The notes under the pieces were generated by a model. It worked only from the letters and a program-made list of their open reading frames with translations, did not search any database and was not told the DNA's origin. A stretch of DNA of 64,000 bases from Spinacia oleracea (lineage: Eukaryota > Streptophyta > Magnoliopsida > Caryophyllales > Amaranthaceae). Position 1 is the first letter of the stretch. Every line of letters starts with the position of its first letter. Below, one piece after another: positions 49,487 to 62,033 of this stretch. Made by a program: the position numbers and the translations under genes. Location: the NCBI RefSeq assembly GCF_020520425.1, contig NC_079491.1, forward strand, positions 44,940,027 to 45,004,026, given 5' to 3'.

Positions 49487-52295
49487 TGTAATCCCCCGTA
49501 ATTTTATACATTTTGTTTATATATTTTAACGTATATTTAATATATTTAATGTATATATTTAAATATAATTTACGGATTTTAGAAATGAATATGTAATTGA
49601 AATATAATTATTTTATTTCATTTGGAATACTTTTAATGATTTACGAAATCAAAATGCATTTTCGGATTTTACGTCAAAACGAATTCGAATTACGAAATCA
49701 CGTTCGATTGAAATTAGAAATTTGGATTCTAACAACTTAAATCCTACTCCTAGCCCAATTGGGAAAAGCCCAAACCAAAAATAAAAACAAAACCCAAACC
49801 AATACTCCCTTTCTCTTCTCTATTTTCACGTGAAACCAAAAGAAAGAGAGCAAACCCTCCTCCTTCAACCTCACGTACAACTCAGCCGTGTCCTCTCCTC
49901 CGCCTTGCTCTCCACGGCGCTGTCCCAGCCGCCACAGCCACCGGCGACCTAACGCCGGTAATCCTCTTCTCCGTCATTCCCTTTCTTCCTCCGTTTACGT
50001 TCTTTCCTTCCCCTGTTTTCGTTCTCCTCCTCTTTGTTTCTCCTTTCCCTTGCTTCTCTCGTAAGGCACCATCACCACCACCACCGGTCGGCTCTGTTGC
50101 TGCGCTACCTTGCTGCACCGCCGCCGTCCGTCACCTACACCAACAGTCGTCGCGTCCCAGTCAGACCAACGCTATTCTTTTCTCCCTCTCGTTCCTTTTA
50201 TTCTCTTTCTCCTCTTGGTGATTGCCTTCCCTTCCTCACGTCGCTGTAGCCTCCCTCCGACCACTGTTCTGCAGCGCCGCCGCCAACCACCGTGCACCGC
50301 ACTACCGCCGCCGTTCCTCCCTCCGGCCGGCGCCTTTACCTCCCTTCTTGATTTGGTTATTTCTTAAACTCTAAGTAAATTAAATGTTTTAATTAAATGT
50401 TATTAATTTAATTTATGTTTTGATTGAATTAAATTTATGATTTTTGTGATTTATTTATGAATTTCAGATTTTAATATTGCATAATTGAATTATTAATTTT
50501 CATATTTCATAATTTGATTGAAATAAGAGTTTGAATTATTTAAGGCATGAATTTCAAGGCTTTAATAGTTTTAAACCATTGTAGAACAATTAGGAATTAC
50601 TAAAACTATTATTTTTATACTCTAAGCATTATGATTTGGTTTTGGTAAAGCTTTAAACGAGTTTATATTGCTGGAAATTTAAAGTATGATGTTTTGAAGA
50701 GTTGTCAACGAATTTCAATTCTCAATATAATTATTATTATGCTTGGAGGTTAATTAGTTAAGTTTCGATATTGGAGAATGTTCTAAATACGTTTGGGATG
50801 TGTTTAGAGTATGTTAGTGTTGCTGTAAATTGTTAGAAATTGATTGGGGAATTTTATTGGCTGTTTTTAGGCGGAGAATTCTTTGTAGGCGACTTTTGAA
50901 TTCATTAAAGTGGTCTTGCAGCTTGTTTACACAAGGTACGTACATACCTATGTGCTTGGAATGCGAGCTATTTGTTGAAACCATGTTGAAATTGTTGATG
51001 AACTTGGTTATGTTGATATTATTGTTGAACTTGGTGATGTTGCTATTATTGACGAACTTGGTTATGTTGAAATTGCATGTTTAATACTGTTGGACGGACA
51101 TATTGAACTTATATTGCATTATGAGAATTGTAACATGTTAGTATGGATGATTGATACAAACATGTTGGTTGGGAACACTAGATTATTCTATATGTTGGTT
51201 TGGATCGATTGATTATTGTTCCCTTTTTAGCTTTTCACTACTTTATGAGGGCGGTGGACCTTGTTTAGTAAGTTGAAACTTTATACCCATATACAGGGTT
51301 AATCATGGTTAAAGGAAAGGTTGGGTAAATTGGAATGAGTCTTGATTGATGCCTTTATGATCACTTACTTAATTCCAAGATAAAAACAGTTGTGAACGAA
51401 TGTGAATTGTATGCCTTATGTGATTGTTGAGTCATAACAGAGTCTCAATTTGTAAATCATGTAAAGTGAAACTGAGTAGCAATAGCTTTAGACTGTGCAC
51501 GTCTAAAGTGACGGACAAACAGGAGTTGGGGTTCATGGTGGTAGCCCATGGCCTTTTCTGGAACCGGATTGATCACCGTGTTCTATTTTTATTAAAACGT
51601 TCCTCGATATCGCAGGTCACTGAGGTTAAGGAGTCGCGCCCGTACCTCGTCTTCCTTAGTGAAGACTTCTGGATGGACAACTCGGTCCATTGTCTATTTC
51701 AACTAAAATAATATTATTGCTAAAAGTCTAGCCTAGTCAAGTATGGTCGTCAAACTATCATGTTTTGTCTGCCTTTGTTTGTGTTCATTTGTATCATGTT
51801 AGGGTTGTTCGTTTAATAGAATCATGTTAGGATTATTATTGATTTAGTATGTAGTACTCAGCTTTGCTGATTACGTGCTTTTGCTTGTGCATGTTGATCA
51901 TGGCTATGCCTTATTGATCCTGTGATGACCCAATATTTGGTGAGCAGTCTCTAGGGATCAATAAGCATTGTCCATCTGCAGGTTTGAAGATGTTGCATCA
52001 TCGGGATCGGGAATAGAGAACTTGTATTTAGTTTTGATTTGCTAAGTTGACTTGGGTTTGTTTAATTGGACTTTAAACTTTTCGTACTATTTATATTTCC
52101 TTATTTTCGTTGGTTGATTTTTGGGACTAAACCTATAATCGATTATTTATAAACCTAAAGTTAGTTTCATGTTTCTCCGCTGCAAAATTCTGAATAAGCC
52201 GTTACGTTTTCACACGGGCGATAATGCCTTGATAATTCTCTACGTTTTATATTAAAAGGTTATTTTAGAAAAGAGAGAATTGTCGGGGTGTTACA
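49487..52295 (+). mobile_element. Solo LTR (2.8 kb) inside the Helitron
   Basis: Begins TGTAATCCCCCGTAATTTTA and ends GAATTGTCGGGGTGTTACA. The two ends are short inverted repeats (TGTAAT/GTTACA) and are flanked by an exact 5-bp duplication AAACC (49482-49486 and 52296-52300). There is no internal region or second LTR, so this is a solo LTR left by recombination between LTRs. The length and the TGTAACACCCCG-like terminus suggest a Ty3-gypsy chromovirus (Tekay/Del type), which is inference. Pyrimidine- and GC-rich exon-like DNA at 49800-50350 gives short ORFs without family signals. Confidence 0.9.
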
Positions 52296-52386
52296 AAACC
52301 ATACTTGCATTCGTTAACTCTAAACAAATTGGATCAGTCCAATACCAATAAGCATCACAAAACGAGGAAACAACAAAGAAAAAAAA

Positions 52387-52416
52387 CCCCGTTCGTAGAA
52401 CGGGCACAAGAACTAG
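52387..52416 (+). terminator. Helitron 3' terminal hairpin and CTAG
   Basis: A perfect 7-bp stem CCCGTTC/GAACGGG with loop GTA, then CACAAGAA and CTAG. This is the termination signal for rolling-circle transposition. The same CGTAGAACGGGC core appears at 732-743. Confidence 0.9.
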
Positions 52417-55400
52417 TTTAAATCAATAAGCACCCATATATAATTGTCATCCCTTGCCTAGAATCTACGGCCTCAATACTCTCTCTCGCCAATAAAAGGA
52501 ATATATTATAGTATTTGCAAAATGGAAACAGTCACATTCTGAAAATCATTCCCCCATAGTCGCACAACCCCCAAAGTGAACCTAAGTTATCAACACCATT
52601 GGCAAAGAAAAAATTAATGGCCTCAAGGCTTATAATCACATTGGGTCACGACTATCATAGTCCTCTCGAGTCACTCACTCCTTGAAATACTACTAAGTAC
52701 GGACTAAAAGATTTTCCATGAATGCAACATGATCAACCATGAAAATACCCAAATCGGCATACCATAAGGCTACCATTGGGGTAAGAGCGATACACACTAA
52801 GAGAGAAGCCGCACTAATGATTCTAGTCTTGCAAAAAAATTCTATCTCCCCAATTAAATACCTTGACAACATTAAGCGAAATGGCGCGTGACAAATAAAC
52901 ACCCAAGGGTTAAAATCTAAAGTGTTAACCAACGAAAGTTATGGTCCAATTAGCCTAAGTCTTAGAGTCGCTTGGTCAAGTATTGTAGGCTTACGCCACG
53001 TCATTATTTTGAGTCTAGGCCACCTCCTTGTATTCATACCCGGGTTATAATCAGAAAGATTAATGAAAGTTTGAGTCTAAATCACAACTTCCAATTAAAT
53101 CCCAGAAACTGGAATCTGAAAAGAAGCAAAAAAATTATCTTCGATGTAATTCTTTCGTTAAATTTCAATAAGGTAAAAATAACATTTTGAATCTACACTA
53201 TTTGCACATTTTAAGAAACGACTAAATACGCTTGCAAAGTAAGACAATTTAAAAGGTCCACCCTAGGCCTACTAAAGTTAAAGGTCCACTATAGGCCTAC
53301 CAAACGAGGCTCACTCAGTCTCACCTCGTGACTCAAAGACCACAACCATCTACCTTTTAGCCCAAATTGATTGAAGGATTTATGTTAGGGAGAAATCCCG
53401 AGCGAAAAGAAAAAAATAGAAAGAGAGAAGGGAGAGCGAAAAGAGCGAGCCATGAAATACTTAGCCCGTACCTCCCCAAAGTGCGAAATTTAACTAAGTA
53501 AAAGAAGGAAAAGAATTGAGTCAACCAATCCAAATCATAAAGTTCTACGATGTCTACCCTTTCCAATCCTTATGTTCTTAGACGCCTTCGCTCTGAGGTC
53601 CCTGTTCAGCTCATTTAACCCATCCATGTTCTCATTGCCATAATCCAAGAAACCATTACCTCAACTCTGGTTTTGAACTTGTTATCAACCGCAAACCACG
53701 CACGGCCATTGACACGTGCGTCATACCCATTATTTCCAAAGCCCAAAACCTGTTCTTATACCACCATTAGCATAATGACCATATAACTTGTGTGGATACA
53801 TCCTGTTGATATACCCTTGAGCCGTCCCCATGCTGCTTATTGTCCTTGGTTAATATAAACTCGTGACACTAGCACGAAGCTGCAAATTGTGAGCCCTAGC
53901 AGATATAATCCTCATGCTTGACCAACACCTATACAAATTCTCCTATCTCATTCAGCCCATCTTTCAAGCCGTCTTGAGTCACAAACAAAAAAAGGAAACA
54001 AATGAAAAGTGCAAAAAAAAAATAATAAAATGTGAATAATAAAAAAGAAACTTTGCAAAAGCGCCTCTAAAGTTAGTCTAAAAAGAAAAATAAAGAAGCA
54101 TTTAGCGCACCAAAAAATATCCGCCCAGAAACCATTTTCAGCGCCCAGAGCTGGGCGCCGAAATCTTTAGCGCCCAAGCCTGGGCGCCGATTCTCTCTGC
54201 TTGCTGAAAAATTTGTCCAGAAGTGCTCGTCATTTTATCCGCACATGCACGGAAAAATAACGAACACTTGGAGGGGTACAACACGTATTCAGGTATACGT
54301 ACCAAAAAAAAAAACACATGAAAAGAAAATACATGTACTCAAAAATATAAAACAAATTTTTTGGCTTACGGCAAGGCAGCGGATTTAAATAATAATAAAC
54401 TTCACTTATTCTACCGTTCCAAATAATATGTTTCCACCTCAGAACGTACTTGTTTAAAATCGGCATTCTAAGAAACCATTTTCTAGGCTAAGAACTACGC
54501 AAGACCTGATTCCAAATTAAATCTATTTAAGGCGGATACGTAGGCAATCCATGATTCGGTCCAGCCAATTTGCAAAAATATTAAAGCCTATAGAATAACA
54601 AGAATAAAAATAGAAGTCCCTTATTAAAATTTAATTACTTGCAACCCAAGTCGAAAGAAAAAATTTAAGTCAAAGGAAGAATCCAAGTCACCAAGATGCC
54701 AAATTAATGAGCACACATCGAAAAATAATAAAGGCACGTACCCTTGCCAGAAGGAGCACTCACACTCCTAGGCACTTAGCCAAGACTCAAAAGACCGCTT
54801 TGCCTCAATTGAATGGGGGCTAGCGCAAGCGTCCATGACCTCTAAAATACTCGACTTGACCCTCCCTAAAGCGAACTAACTCAGCTAAAGACTTTCTTTC
54901 ACCACTAGACACAGTCATAATCGCCAACAAGTAGTAAAGGCAGTAAGCTTGCAATGAAGAGGATTGTTCTACGGCATCACCCCATCGTTCCTTCGAACTC
55001 AGGGCACCCGTTTACGGTAATTCGAATGCTTGCTAATCCCCTTTGAAAAAAATCCGACATTGTCAATAAGACTTGGCACTTAACCAAGGCTCACCCTACT
55101 CAGACATATGACACGGGCATCTAAAATCGAAATCTGAAAACATTATTAATGGGAAGGCATAATAGCAACTGGGGGCTAAAAAAAATTGAAGTGAAAGAGC
55201 TAGGGAAAGAACTAAGTATACCTTGACCTTTTGTACGGACATACACCAAGTAAATCTAAGTCAATTTGACAACGGTTTATATTTCCGCAATTCTGGAAAA
55301 GATGGCCCAAAAAGCCTAAAGCATATGCCAAACGGGCACAAGTAATATCTTAACGCCTGCACCCTGGCTTCCAGCAAATCCTTAGACAGCATTCCGAAAA

Positions 55401-57769
55401 TCGTAACATATTCACTCATGTAATCCTGTACGAACCCTTCTATAAGTCAACTTACTTAGGACACCTCGGACTGTACACAATAGGATTCGGATTTTAAATA
55501 ATTTTCAAATGATTTTTAAAGACTTCTTCGGACAAATAAAGTGTCGTTGGTTTAAGCTTAGTGTGCGTCCATCTCAACGTTGCAAATGAGTCAAAAAGAT
55601 TTTTAAATATGATTATGGGTAAAGAAAGGCACCTAGCTTTTGGTCAAGGCACACTTCAACATGTGACTACCTTGACCATGGCAATGTCGCACAATACGAC
55701 ATTTACAAGAGAAGTAGCAAAATCACTACTCGAACATACCTCGCACTAAACGAGTCTGGTTCAAACTATTCATGATCCGTGTCACCATGAATGCATAAAA
55801 ACGTGTGCAAAGCATTATAGCACCAAGCCAATCCCGTAGCTACAATTGGGGGTTTGAGAAAAACACTCTAAAAATGCTCGAAATGACGATTTCATCGCAA
55901 ATTCTCGACGCTAATTCTATACATATGTCATAGGGGCACAATCCTAAGCTTTAATCATGTAAAACCAACCTTAGAATGGCTACAACCCCTCCCAAATTCT
56001 AAGCATTACTTAGAGTATATAAAGTCGCCCCACTAACAAGGATAACTGAAAATCGCGAGTCACCAAAACTCCGATCAAACCACTGCACATAACGCTCGCC
56101 CTATAAAGCGCCCGTTACACAGTCTACATCGTTCCAAAGCAAAAGCGAAAGAAAAAAAGAGAATAAAAAAAAAACTGTCAAAATTCTGCCCAGAAATCAT
56201 TTTCAACGCCCAGAGTTGGGCGCCGATATCTTTAACGCCCCAGCCTGGGCGCTGAATCGTTCTGCTAGCCAAGTTTTGCCCAGATATAAAAATAAGAAAG
56301 AAACACCTACGAATCCTCGCATCGAACGAAGTAATAAGCCGTGCAAACCCATGCAGAAAATGCCACACTTGTTCGGACACCTGAACAAGGCATGATGAAA
56401 TACTCCAATGCAAAAAATAATAATATCCCAACACCTGGAGAAATGTTCTAAGACACGCCGTTAGGCCACACAAGCCTACGTCGCACCATAAGTTCAACCG
56501 TCCCACGGTACAAGTCTAAAAGAAGAGTAAGGCATGTTGCACTAATGTAGGCACGACCAAGAGCACGTGTAAAAGAGGCAGAGACTACTTATCGCCCATG
56601 CAAGCCACACGACTTTTACATTAAGGATTAAAGGTAGCAAAATATTACCTACCACGGAAGGGATAGCTCGCACCTACACGAGCGGAACCCCAAGGCATCT
56701 TTCTCGAAAGAACCTACAAAAATCGTACGCCAAAAGGAAGCTTGGGAGCTCCAAGCTACGAAACAACCATAGCAAAATAAAAAATCTCGAAGCAAATGTT
56801 TGAACAATCGAAAAGGGCACGATGTTTGAGCCCACTCCATGAATGGACCTGACCCCTATCAAGCTTCTAAGCAAACTATTCAAAATCAGTCAATGCTAAA
56901 AAAAATAATAAAAAAAATGATTCAAGCAAACTGATTAATGGACCGCACACAACGGCCATTCTATGAACGCTCGTTCGCACATACATATCATCATTCACGA
57001 ACACGTTCAAAAAATATAAGAGCAATCAAAGTCTTACACCTTAAGGTATGTTCCTCGGGCCATATAGACTCGCCCAACTATCGCAATAACTGTACGCCTT
57101 GAGAGCAACAGTTCCTTAAAATAATCGCCCCAAAGCAACAAGCACCGTAGTCCACCAATCGGCTACGGCTTCTCAAGAAAATCATCACGTTCTAAAAACA
57201 AAGAAAATACAAAAGAAAAGAGAATACATAGAACTTCCAAGTGAATGAACAAGAGGCCAACTGTGTCATCAAAAGACCAGCCCAAACAACACTTTCAACG
57301 CCTCACCTGGGCGCGAATTATTTCAACGCCCAGGCCTGGGCGCCGAAAATGAATCCAGGCTCAAAAGGCCATAACTTCTATTGGGCCCTGCCATATTTCG
57401 GCTTGAAAATTGCCGATTTCTTCACTGAAAGTCGCACCTCACGACTTTGTTAAGAGTAGCACACTACTATAGAAGGTCGCTCGCACATACGAGCGTGACC
57501 CCAAACATGATTACAAGACGCGAAAAACAACCGACGAGCCCCAACGCTTGGGGGCTCGCAAAAAGTAGACTCCGACAAGGAGCGCGCAATCAAAACCACA
57601 TTCCTAGACTGCGCCACACGCCATATCATGTGTGGATATATCGTTAAACAAAAATATACACAATGTGGACCCACTTATAGGACACATCTAATCAGGAAAT
57701 ATTACGACCCACCAACAGGTCGTAATCACAAAAGCCCTTCTACATAGGCAAAATAAGAAATTCAAAATG

Positions 57770-58150
57770 GGCTCGCCCACCCTCAGCGGGCGGGGTCTGC
57801 GTCACTAGCCGCGCAGGTCCTCAGTTTTCGGAAAATAAAGTCTTCAAATTTAAAATAGGTTCGCCACCTTCAGCGGGCGGGGTCTACGTCACAAACCACG
57901 TAGGTTCTTATTTTCAAAAAAAAAATTTCAAACATATTCGTCCACTTCAGCGGACGGGGAGTCCCCCTCAGAGGACAGGTTCGCCACCTTCAGCGGGCGG
58001 GGTCTACGTAACAAACCGCGTAGGTCCTTATTTTCAAAAGCATTAAACAGATTCGTCCACTTCTATCGGACGGGGGGTCCCCCTCAGAGGACAGGCTCGC
58101 CCACCTTCAGCGGGCGGGGTCTGCGTCACTAACAGCGCAGGTCCTTAGTC
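57770..58150 (+). repeat. Tandem repeat zone upstream of 3' LTR
   Basis: About four units contain CAGCGGGCGGGGTCTRCGT, followed by a CGCGCAGGTCCTNA-like tail. They alternate with CAGCGGACGGGGAGTCCCCC units. The words TCGCCCACC / GCGGGCGGG give local inverted repeats within each unit. Copies diverge by single substitutions and spacer length. Confidence 0.85.
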
Positions 58151-58189
58151 GCTGCAGCGATAACTTTTACTGGATTTTCCTTCGTTTTA

Positions 58190-58490
58190 CTTCCTATAAA
58201 AAACAAGGGTACTGGATTTTCCTTCGTTTTACATCCTATAAAAACAAGGGGGTTTTCTCGTTTAGCCAGCCCTGAAAATGAGAATCTTTAAAAACGTTTT
58301 ACCTCGTGATTGGGCTTGGCCAGGCCCAATTACACTTTACAGCTTTAATTTTGAAAATATCTGTAGTTACTCCCAATGACAAAGTGAGGGAGTTTTCTAC
58401 GCATCTTTAGATCCTTCCAATGACAAAGTGAGGAAGTTTCTATACTATCAGTTGACAAATCCCAATGACACGTGAGGGATATGTCGACAC
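58190..58490 (+). repeat. Short direct repeats before the purine tract
   Basis: TACTGGATTTTCCTTCGTTT with TTACNTCCTATAAAA occurs twice (near 58169 and 58209). CCCAATGACAAAGTGAGG-type units occur three times (near 58373, 58426 and 58463). Confidence 0.75.
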
Positions 58491-58642
58491 TTCAAGTGAT
58501 GACCCTTAAGTCAAATGTTATCACTCGGGGGCTCGTGAGACCCTCGCAAAACAGGTCACATACACCATGGCTTGTGTGACGCACTCCGTCTAAAACTTTG
58601 ACCATCGTCTTACTCCAAGACTCAGTCAAAGTGGGGGCCAAC

Positions 58643-60105
58643 TGTAGACACCTACTTTTGTCCCCATTCCCGCAAGGGAAAGGTTCGACGATGAAAGCAT
58701 AAAAACTCCACTTGACAACGCATCTCCTATAAAATAAACGAATCTCGATTCCCTATTTCATTTCACCCGAAACCTGCTATTTATGGAAACCTGCTAAAAA
58801 TAGTAATTAACGTAAAAGGTAGCTTCTAAAAGTGGCAAATCATAAAAGATAGAAACCTGTCAGAATTAGGTGTTGCACTCCAACGTAAATCCTAAATGAG
58901 ATAGAAAACCGCGAGAATCCTATTCCTAATAGGATTCGGAAATAAGAGTTACGTATTAATTAAAATCCTAACGAGCCTAGAGTTCGTAACGGGCCCAGAC
59001 GCATTCCGTCATAAAATTGATACGCGCTAAAAGACTCGAATTAATCTCAAACTCTACGGATTTTAGGAATCCGAATCTGACTAAACAAAACTGCCAGACC
59101 CTATTTTCAACGCCCAGCCCTGGGCGCCGAAAATTCCAGCGCCCAGAGCTGGGCGCTGAAAGTACCTGGGACGGATTCTTTTCCTAATCCGTTTCGTATT
59201 CAAAATCCTGAAAAACTATCTTTCTACGCCACTTTTTCCTATAAATAGACCCCTAAGTTCGACGTGAAAAGGACACAACAACACATAATATATTCTGAGT
59301 ATTGACTCTAAACCCCTTAGCCTAAGCCTCTCGCTGCGAAACTGTTCACGCGTTCTGTCGCAATCGATCCATAAACCGAACAGAACGTATCCTGTCCCAT
59401 AATCGAGATTCGGTAAATAAAAAGGATAAATAGCAAAGTCAAAGTGGTTAGTTTTCTGAGAACTGTGAAGCACCTCTCAAGGGTGCGTCGTAATGTGTCC
59501 CTTTTCGATGATTTAACTGCTTTCCTCGCCCTTTTTATGAACTGTTAAACTAACATAATATGATTGTTCTATCACGCCTAACAAATATAATATTTTTGGG
59601 AAATCGGATTATCATGCTAGGTCCCTTAATGCTATTTAAATCAGATAATCACGATCGAATTAGTATTATATGTTGCATATTGCTAAAATCAACTCAGATT
59701 AGTTTAATAGTTAACGCATGTCCCTTCAATTATTTATGCTGAGCTAGTAAGGATATCCTGCCTCTGGAGTTATAGACGAGCGAATTACTCCTCTCGGTAG
59801 TTACAGTCCCCCGAACCCTCAATCTCTACCTTGCGGGTGTATATTGAGAGATCCCCACACCAGGGATCACAAGGGAACCTACGACCGTCATGGTCAAACA
59901 TAATTGCACTCCCTTTATGTCACGATAACCGGGTTTTGTCAGTTTTTCTCATTGTCGTTAAAAACTGAATGGCGACTCCTATATTACTAGTCAATTGAGT
60001 GTATGCTCACAGGAAATCCAATTACACTTGATTGAATAAAAAGAATCGTCACACCCACGAGGGACAGGTCACGCATTAGCCTCGCGCTTTTTCGACCCCC
60101 TCACA
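58643..60105 (+). repeat. 3' LTR of the large element (1463 bp)
   Basis: Matches 22016-23477 with roughly two dozen substitutions by eye. Contains the same palindrome pair (59110-59156). Preceded by the purine tract AAAGTGGGGGCCAAC and followed by AAAAC. Confidence 0.92.
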
Positions 60106-60110
60106 AAAAC

Positions 60111-62033
60111 CGGCCGCTTTTCGGTGATTTTCCCTGTTTTAATCGGTTTCCTCCGTATGTTTTAGGGGGATCCTATATTATTAAACTTATTTTTCTTAGT
60201 GGACATCTTTTAATTCCGTATTAGTTTTCTAGTATTAAAAAGTTATGTAGTTTTTGGTACCTATTTTTTTCTCTAAACTTCTGTCGATTACTTTAATTCG
60301 TTAATTCAATTCAAGTTTCAACCTTTTATCTTCAATTCGGTATTATTCTAATCATAATTTCATTTTCCTAAATTCAATTATGCATTCAATTATCATATTT
60401 TCTTTGTTTAATTTTAATATGAGCGAGTAGCTTAATTTCTAGGGTTTAGGGGATCCATGAATGCTTGATTGGGATTGGATTGGTTTTAATTAATGCTTGA
60501 TTTTCAATTATAATTTCTATAGCTTGTTTTAATTGTTCGTCAATTCTGTTCGGCCGGACTATTTTGATTGAGTTTGATGAATCTTAGATTATGCGCCGAG
60601 AGGTATAAGTCTGATGTTCATGATCTGTGGCTATTAGACAAGAATTATTTCTAGTAAATTGCGAGAGTCTGCTAGTTGTTTTTCTTAAGGAATTCATAAG
60701 ATTCGAGAGATGCATGATTTCTTCGTTATGATTGTTAATTGTTTATTATTTTCCGTCGTCCAATCCTAGTCTACATTTGTGGTGAACTGTTGCTCTAGAT
60801 TCCTTTAATATTGACATTTTTCCTATTTAATTATTGTCGTAGTTTAATCATATAAACCAACCCTATTTATCTGTTACCGATAGTGTAGACATGTTAATTA
60901 GTAATAGGAAGAACATTGTTTCCCTATGGATTCGATCCTGACTTCCCTTGCTATTCAGTTAGTGGATTTAGGTATATATTTGATTTGGTTACTGGTAAAA
61001 TAAATGTTGTTCTTATTTTTGTATGATCAGTTGAAAAGAAAAAAAAAATATGAGCAAAAATGAGAAGAATTACAATTGTTCAAATGTTTCTAAGTGAAGG
61101 TTCCTCAAAAGGGAAAAATGAGAGAAATTGAAAAAAAAAATAAGGAAAAGAATTCATTACTTTCAAAGAAGAAGAAAAAAAATCAAGGCATGTTTTCACT
61201 CAAGGTGTTGCAATTCTATATTCATGTTGGTGAACGGTTGTAAGGATGGAAGAAGTGGAAAATTTTGGTGTGGTTTATTTGATGAATATTCATGTGTTGA
61301 GTGGGAGAGTTTGTGGTCACTATTATCTTTGATCACAGGTTATGTTAGGATTTTGGCTCCCCAAAGTTAAAGCTTTACGCTCACGTTTTCCCCAAATTTA
61401 CCATACCCTTACCTAAGCCTTACATTACAAGCTTTAAAGACCTTCCGACCTTTGTGCATAGAGTTATATTAATGTGAATTTAGTTTTTTATCAATGCAAG
61501 TAAGCACGTGACGTATTTCGAGTCTACTATTAGGTTGAGTGCATGTCTTTTTAAATACACGGGTGTTGTGAGTTTGGGAGGGCATTGTTCACATAAACTG
61601 TGGGAAGGAGAGCGATCGGGTACATCTTTTATCCGCCACATAAATGAGTGAAGAATGTGCGAGCGCTAGTCATGAATTGCATATGCACTTGTGGTTTTCT
61701 CTGCTTGACAATTTCTAGGGAATATTAGTAGTCGGATGGATTTGATTGGTTGACATTGATGCATATTAATTGGATTTTCCTTGAATCGTATCTATTGTTT
61801 TGAAATATATTTGGGCTAAGGTCTTGATCTATTTATTCATCAATGATATCTTTGCTTAGGGAAAAGCAAAGGCCTAGCTAGGGGGAGTTTGATTTATTTC
61901 ATATTTTATAGAGTTTTTACCCCCGTCTCGTAGGCACTTTTCATCTCATTTGAGCTCTTCGGAGGCAATTTTAGTGTTAATATGTGTTGTGTAGTATACT
62001 TAGTTGCAGGATCGCTTTTTGGTGATAATTGGT
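60111..62033 (+). other. Relic of an older gypsy-type element
   Basis: No ORF of note. The text CCCTATGGATTCGATCCTGA near 60922 and TTGCTTAGGGAAAAGCAAAG near 61850, followed by GGGGGAGTTTGATTTATT, resemble the LTR end and the pre-LTR segment of Athila/Tat gypsy elements. By that reading a 3' LTR begins about 61889 and is cut off by the third Copia at 62034. The sequence also appears to continue 21700-22015 across the large insertion. The assignment rests on motif memory only. Confidence 0.4.

Larger units (their letters stand above)
34754..52416 (+). mobile_element. Helitron, 17.7 kb, with Rep/helicase and RPA genes
   Basis: Starts TCTATACCTAGTATTTAAAA after an A (34753). It ends with the hairpin CCCGTTC-GTA-GAACGGG (52387-52403), a spacer and CTAG at 52413-52416, then T. 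Insertion between A and T with no duplication is the Helitron rule. Inside: a Rep/helicase gene, an RPA-like gene, an extra ORF at 37299-37742, and a later solo LTR (49487-52295). Without that LTR and its duplication the element is about 14.85 kb. Both main genes have disabling changes, so this copy is probably not autonomous now. Confidence 0.92.
52417..58642 (+). other. 3' internal region of the large LTR element, no gag-pol
   Basis: 6.2 kb with no conserved protein in any frame; ORFs reach only about 143 aa and cross repeats. It contains three pairs of GC palindromes (54140-54190, 56205-56252, 57298-57343), each preceded by related text (CCCAGAAACCATTTTCA at the first two). A dense tandem-repeat zone lies just before the 3' LTR. 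This is typical of long non-autonomous (LARD) elements, where the coding region has been replaced. Confidence 0.75.
22016..60105 (+). mobile_element. Large LTR retrotransposon (LARD-like), 38 kb with nested insertions
   Basis: LTRs lie at 22016-23477 and 58643-60105 (1462 and 1463 bp, TGTAGACACC...CCCCTCACA), flanked by an exact 5-bp duplication AAAAC (22011-22015 and 60106-60110). The PBS TGGCGACTCCACTGGGGA (23479-23496) is the type I associate with Tat/Ogre gypsy elements (tRNA-Arg). The purine tract AAAGTGGGGGCCA precedes the 3' LTR. After removing Copia-2 and the Helitron, about 10 kb remains: 23478-23558, 33967-34753 and 52417-58642 plus the LTRs. No gag or pol was found. I infer a non-autonomous, large-derivative element. 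The LTRs are about 98% identical by eye. Confidence 0.9.

Noticed and set aside
49882..50367. Short protein genes in the solo LTR
   Set aside because: Pyrimidine-rich low-complexity sequence with ORFs on both strands and no domain.
52693..57674. ORFs of 60-143 aa in the large element's interior
   Set aside because: None has gag, pol or other family motifs, and several run through the GC palindromes.
57770..58150. CRISPR-like array
   Set aside because: Units are adjacent and diverged, spacers are themselves repeats, and the DNA is plant nuclear retrotransposon sequence.
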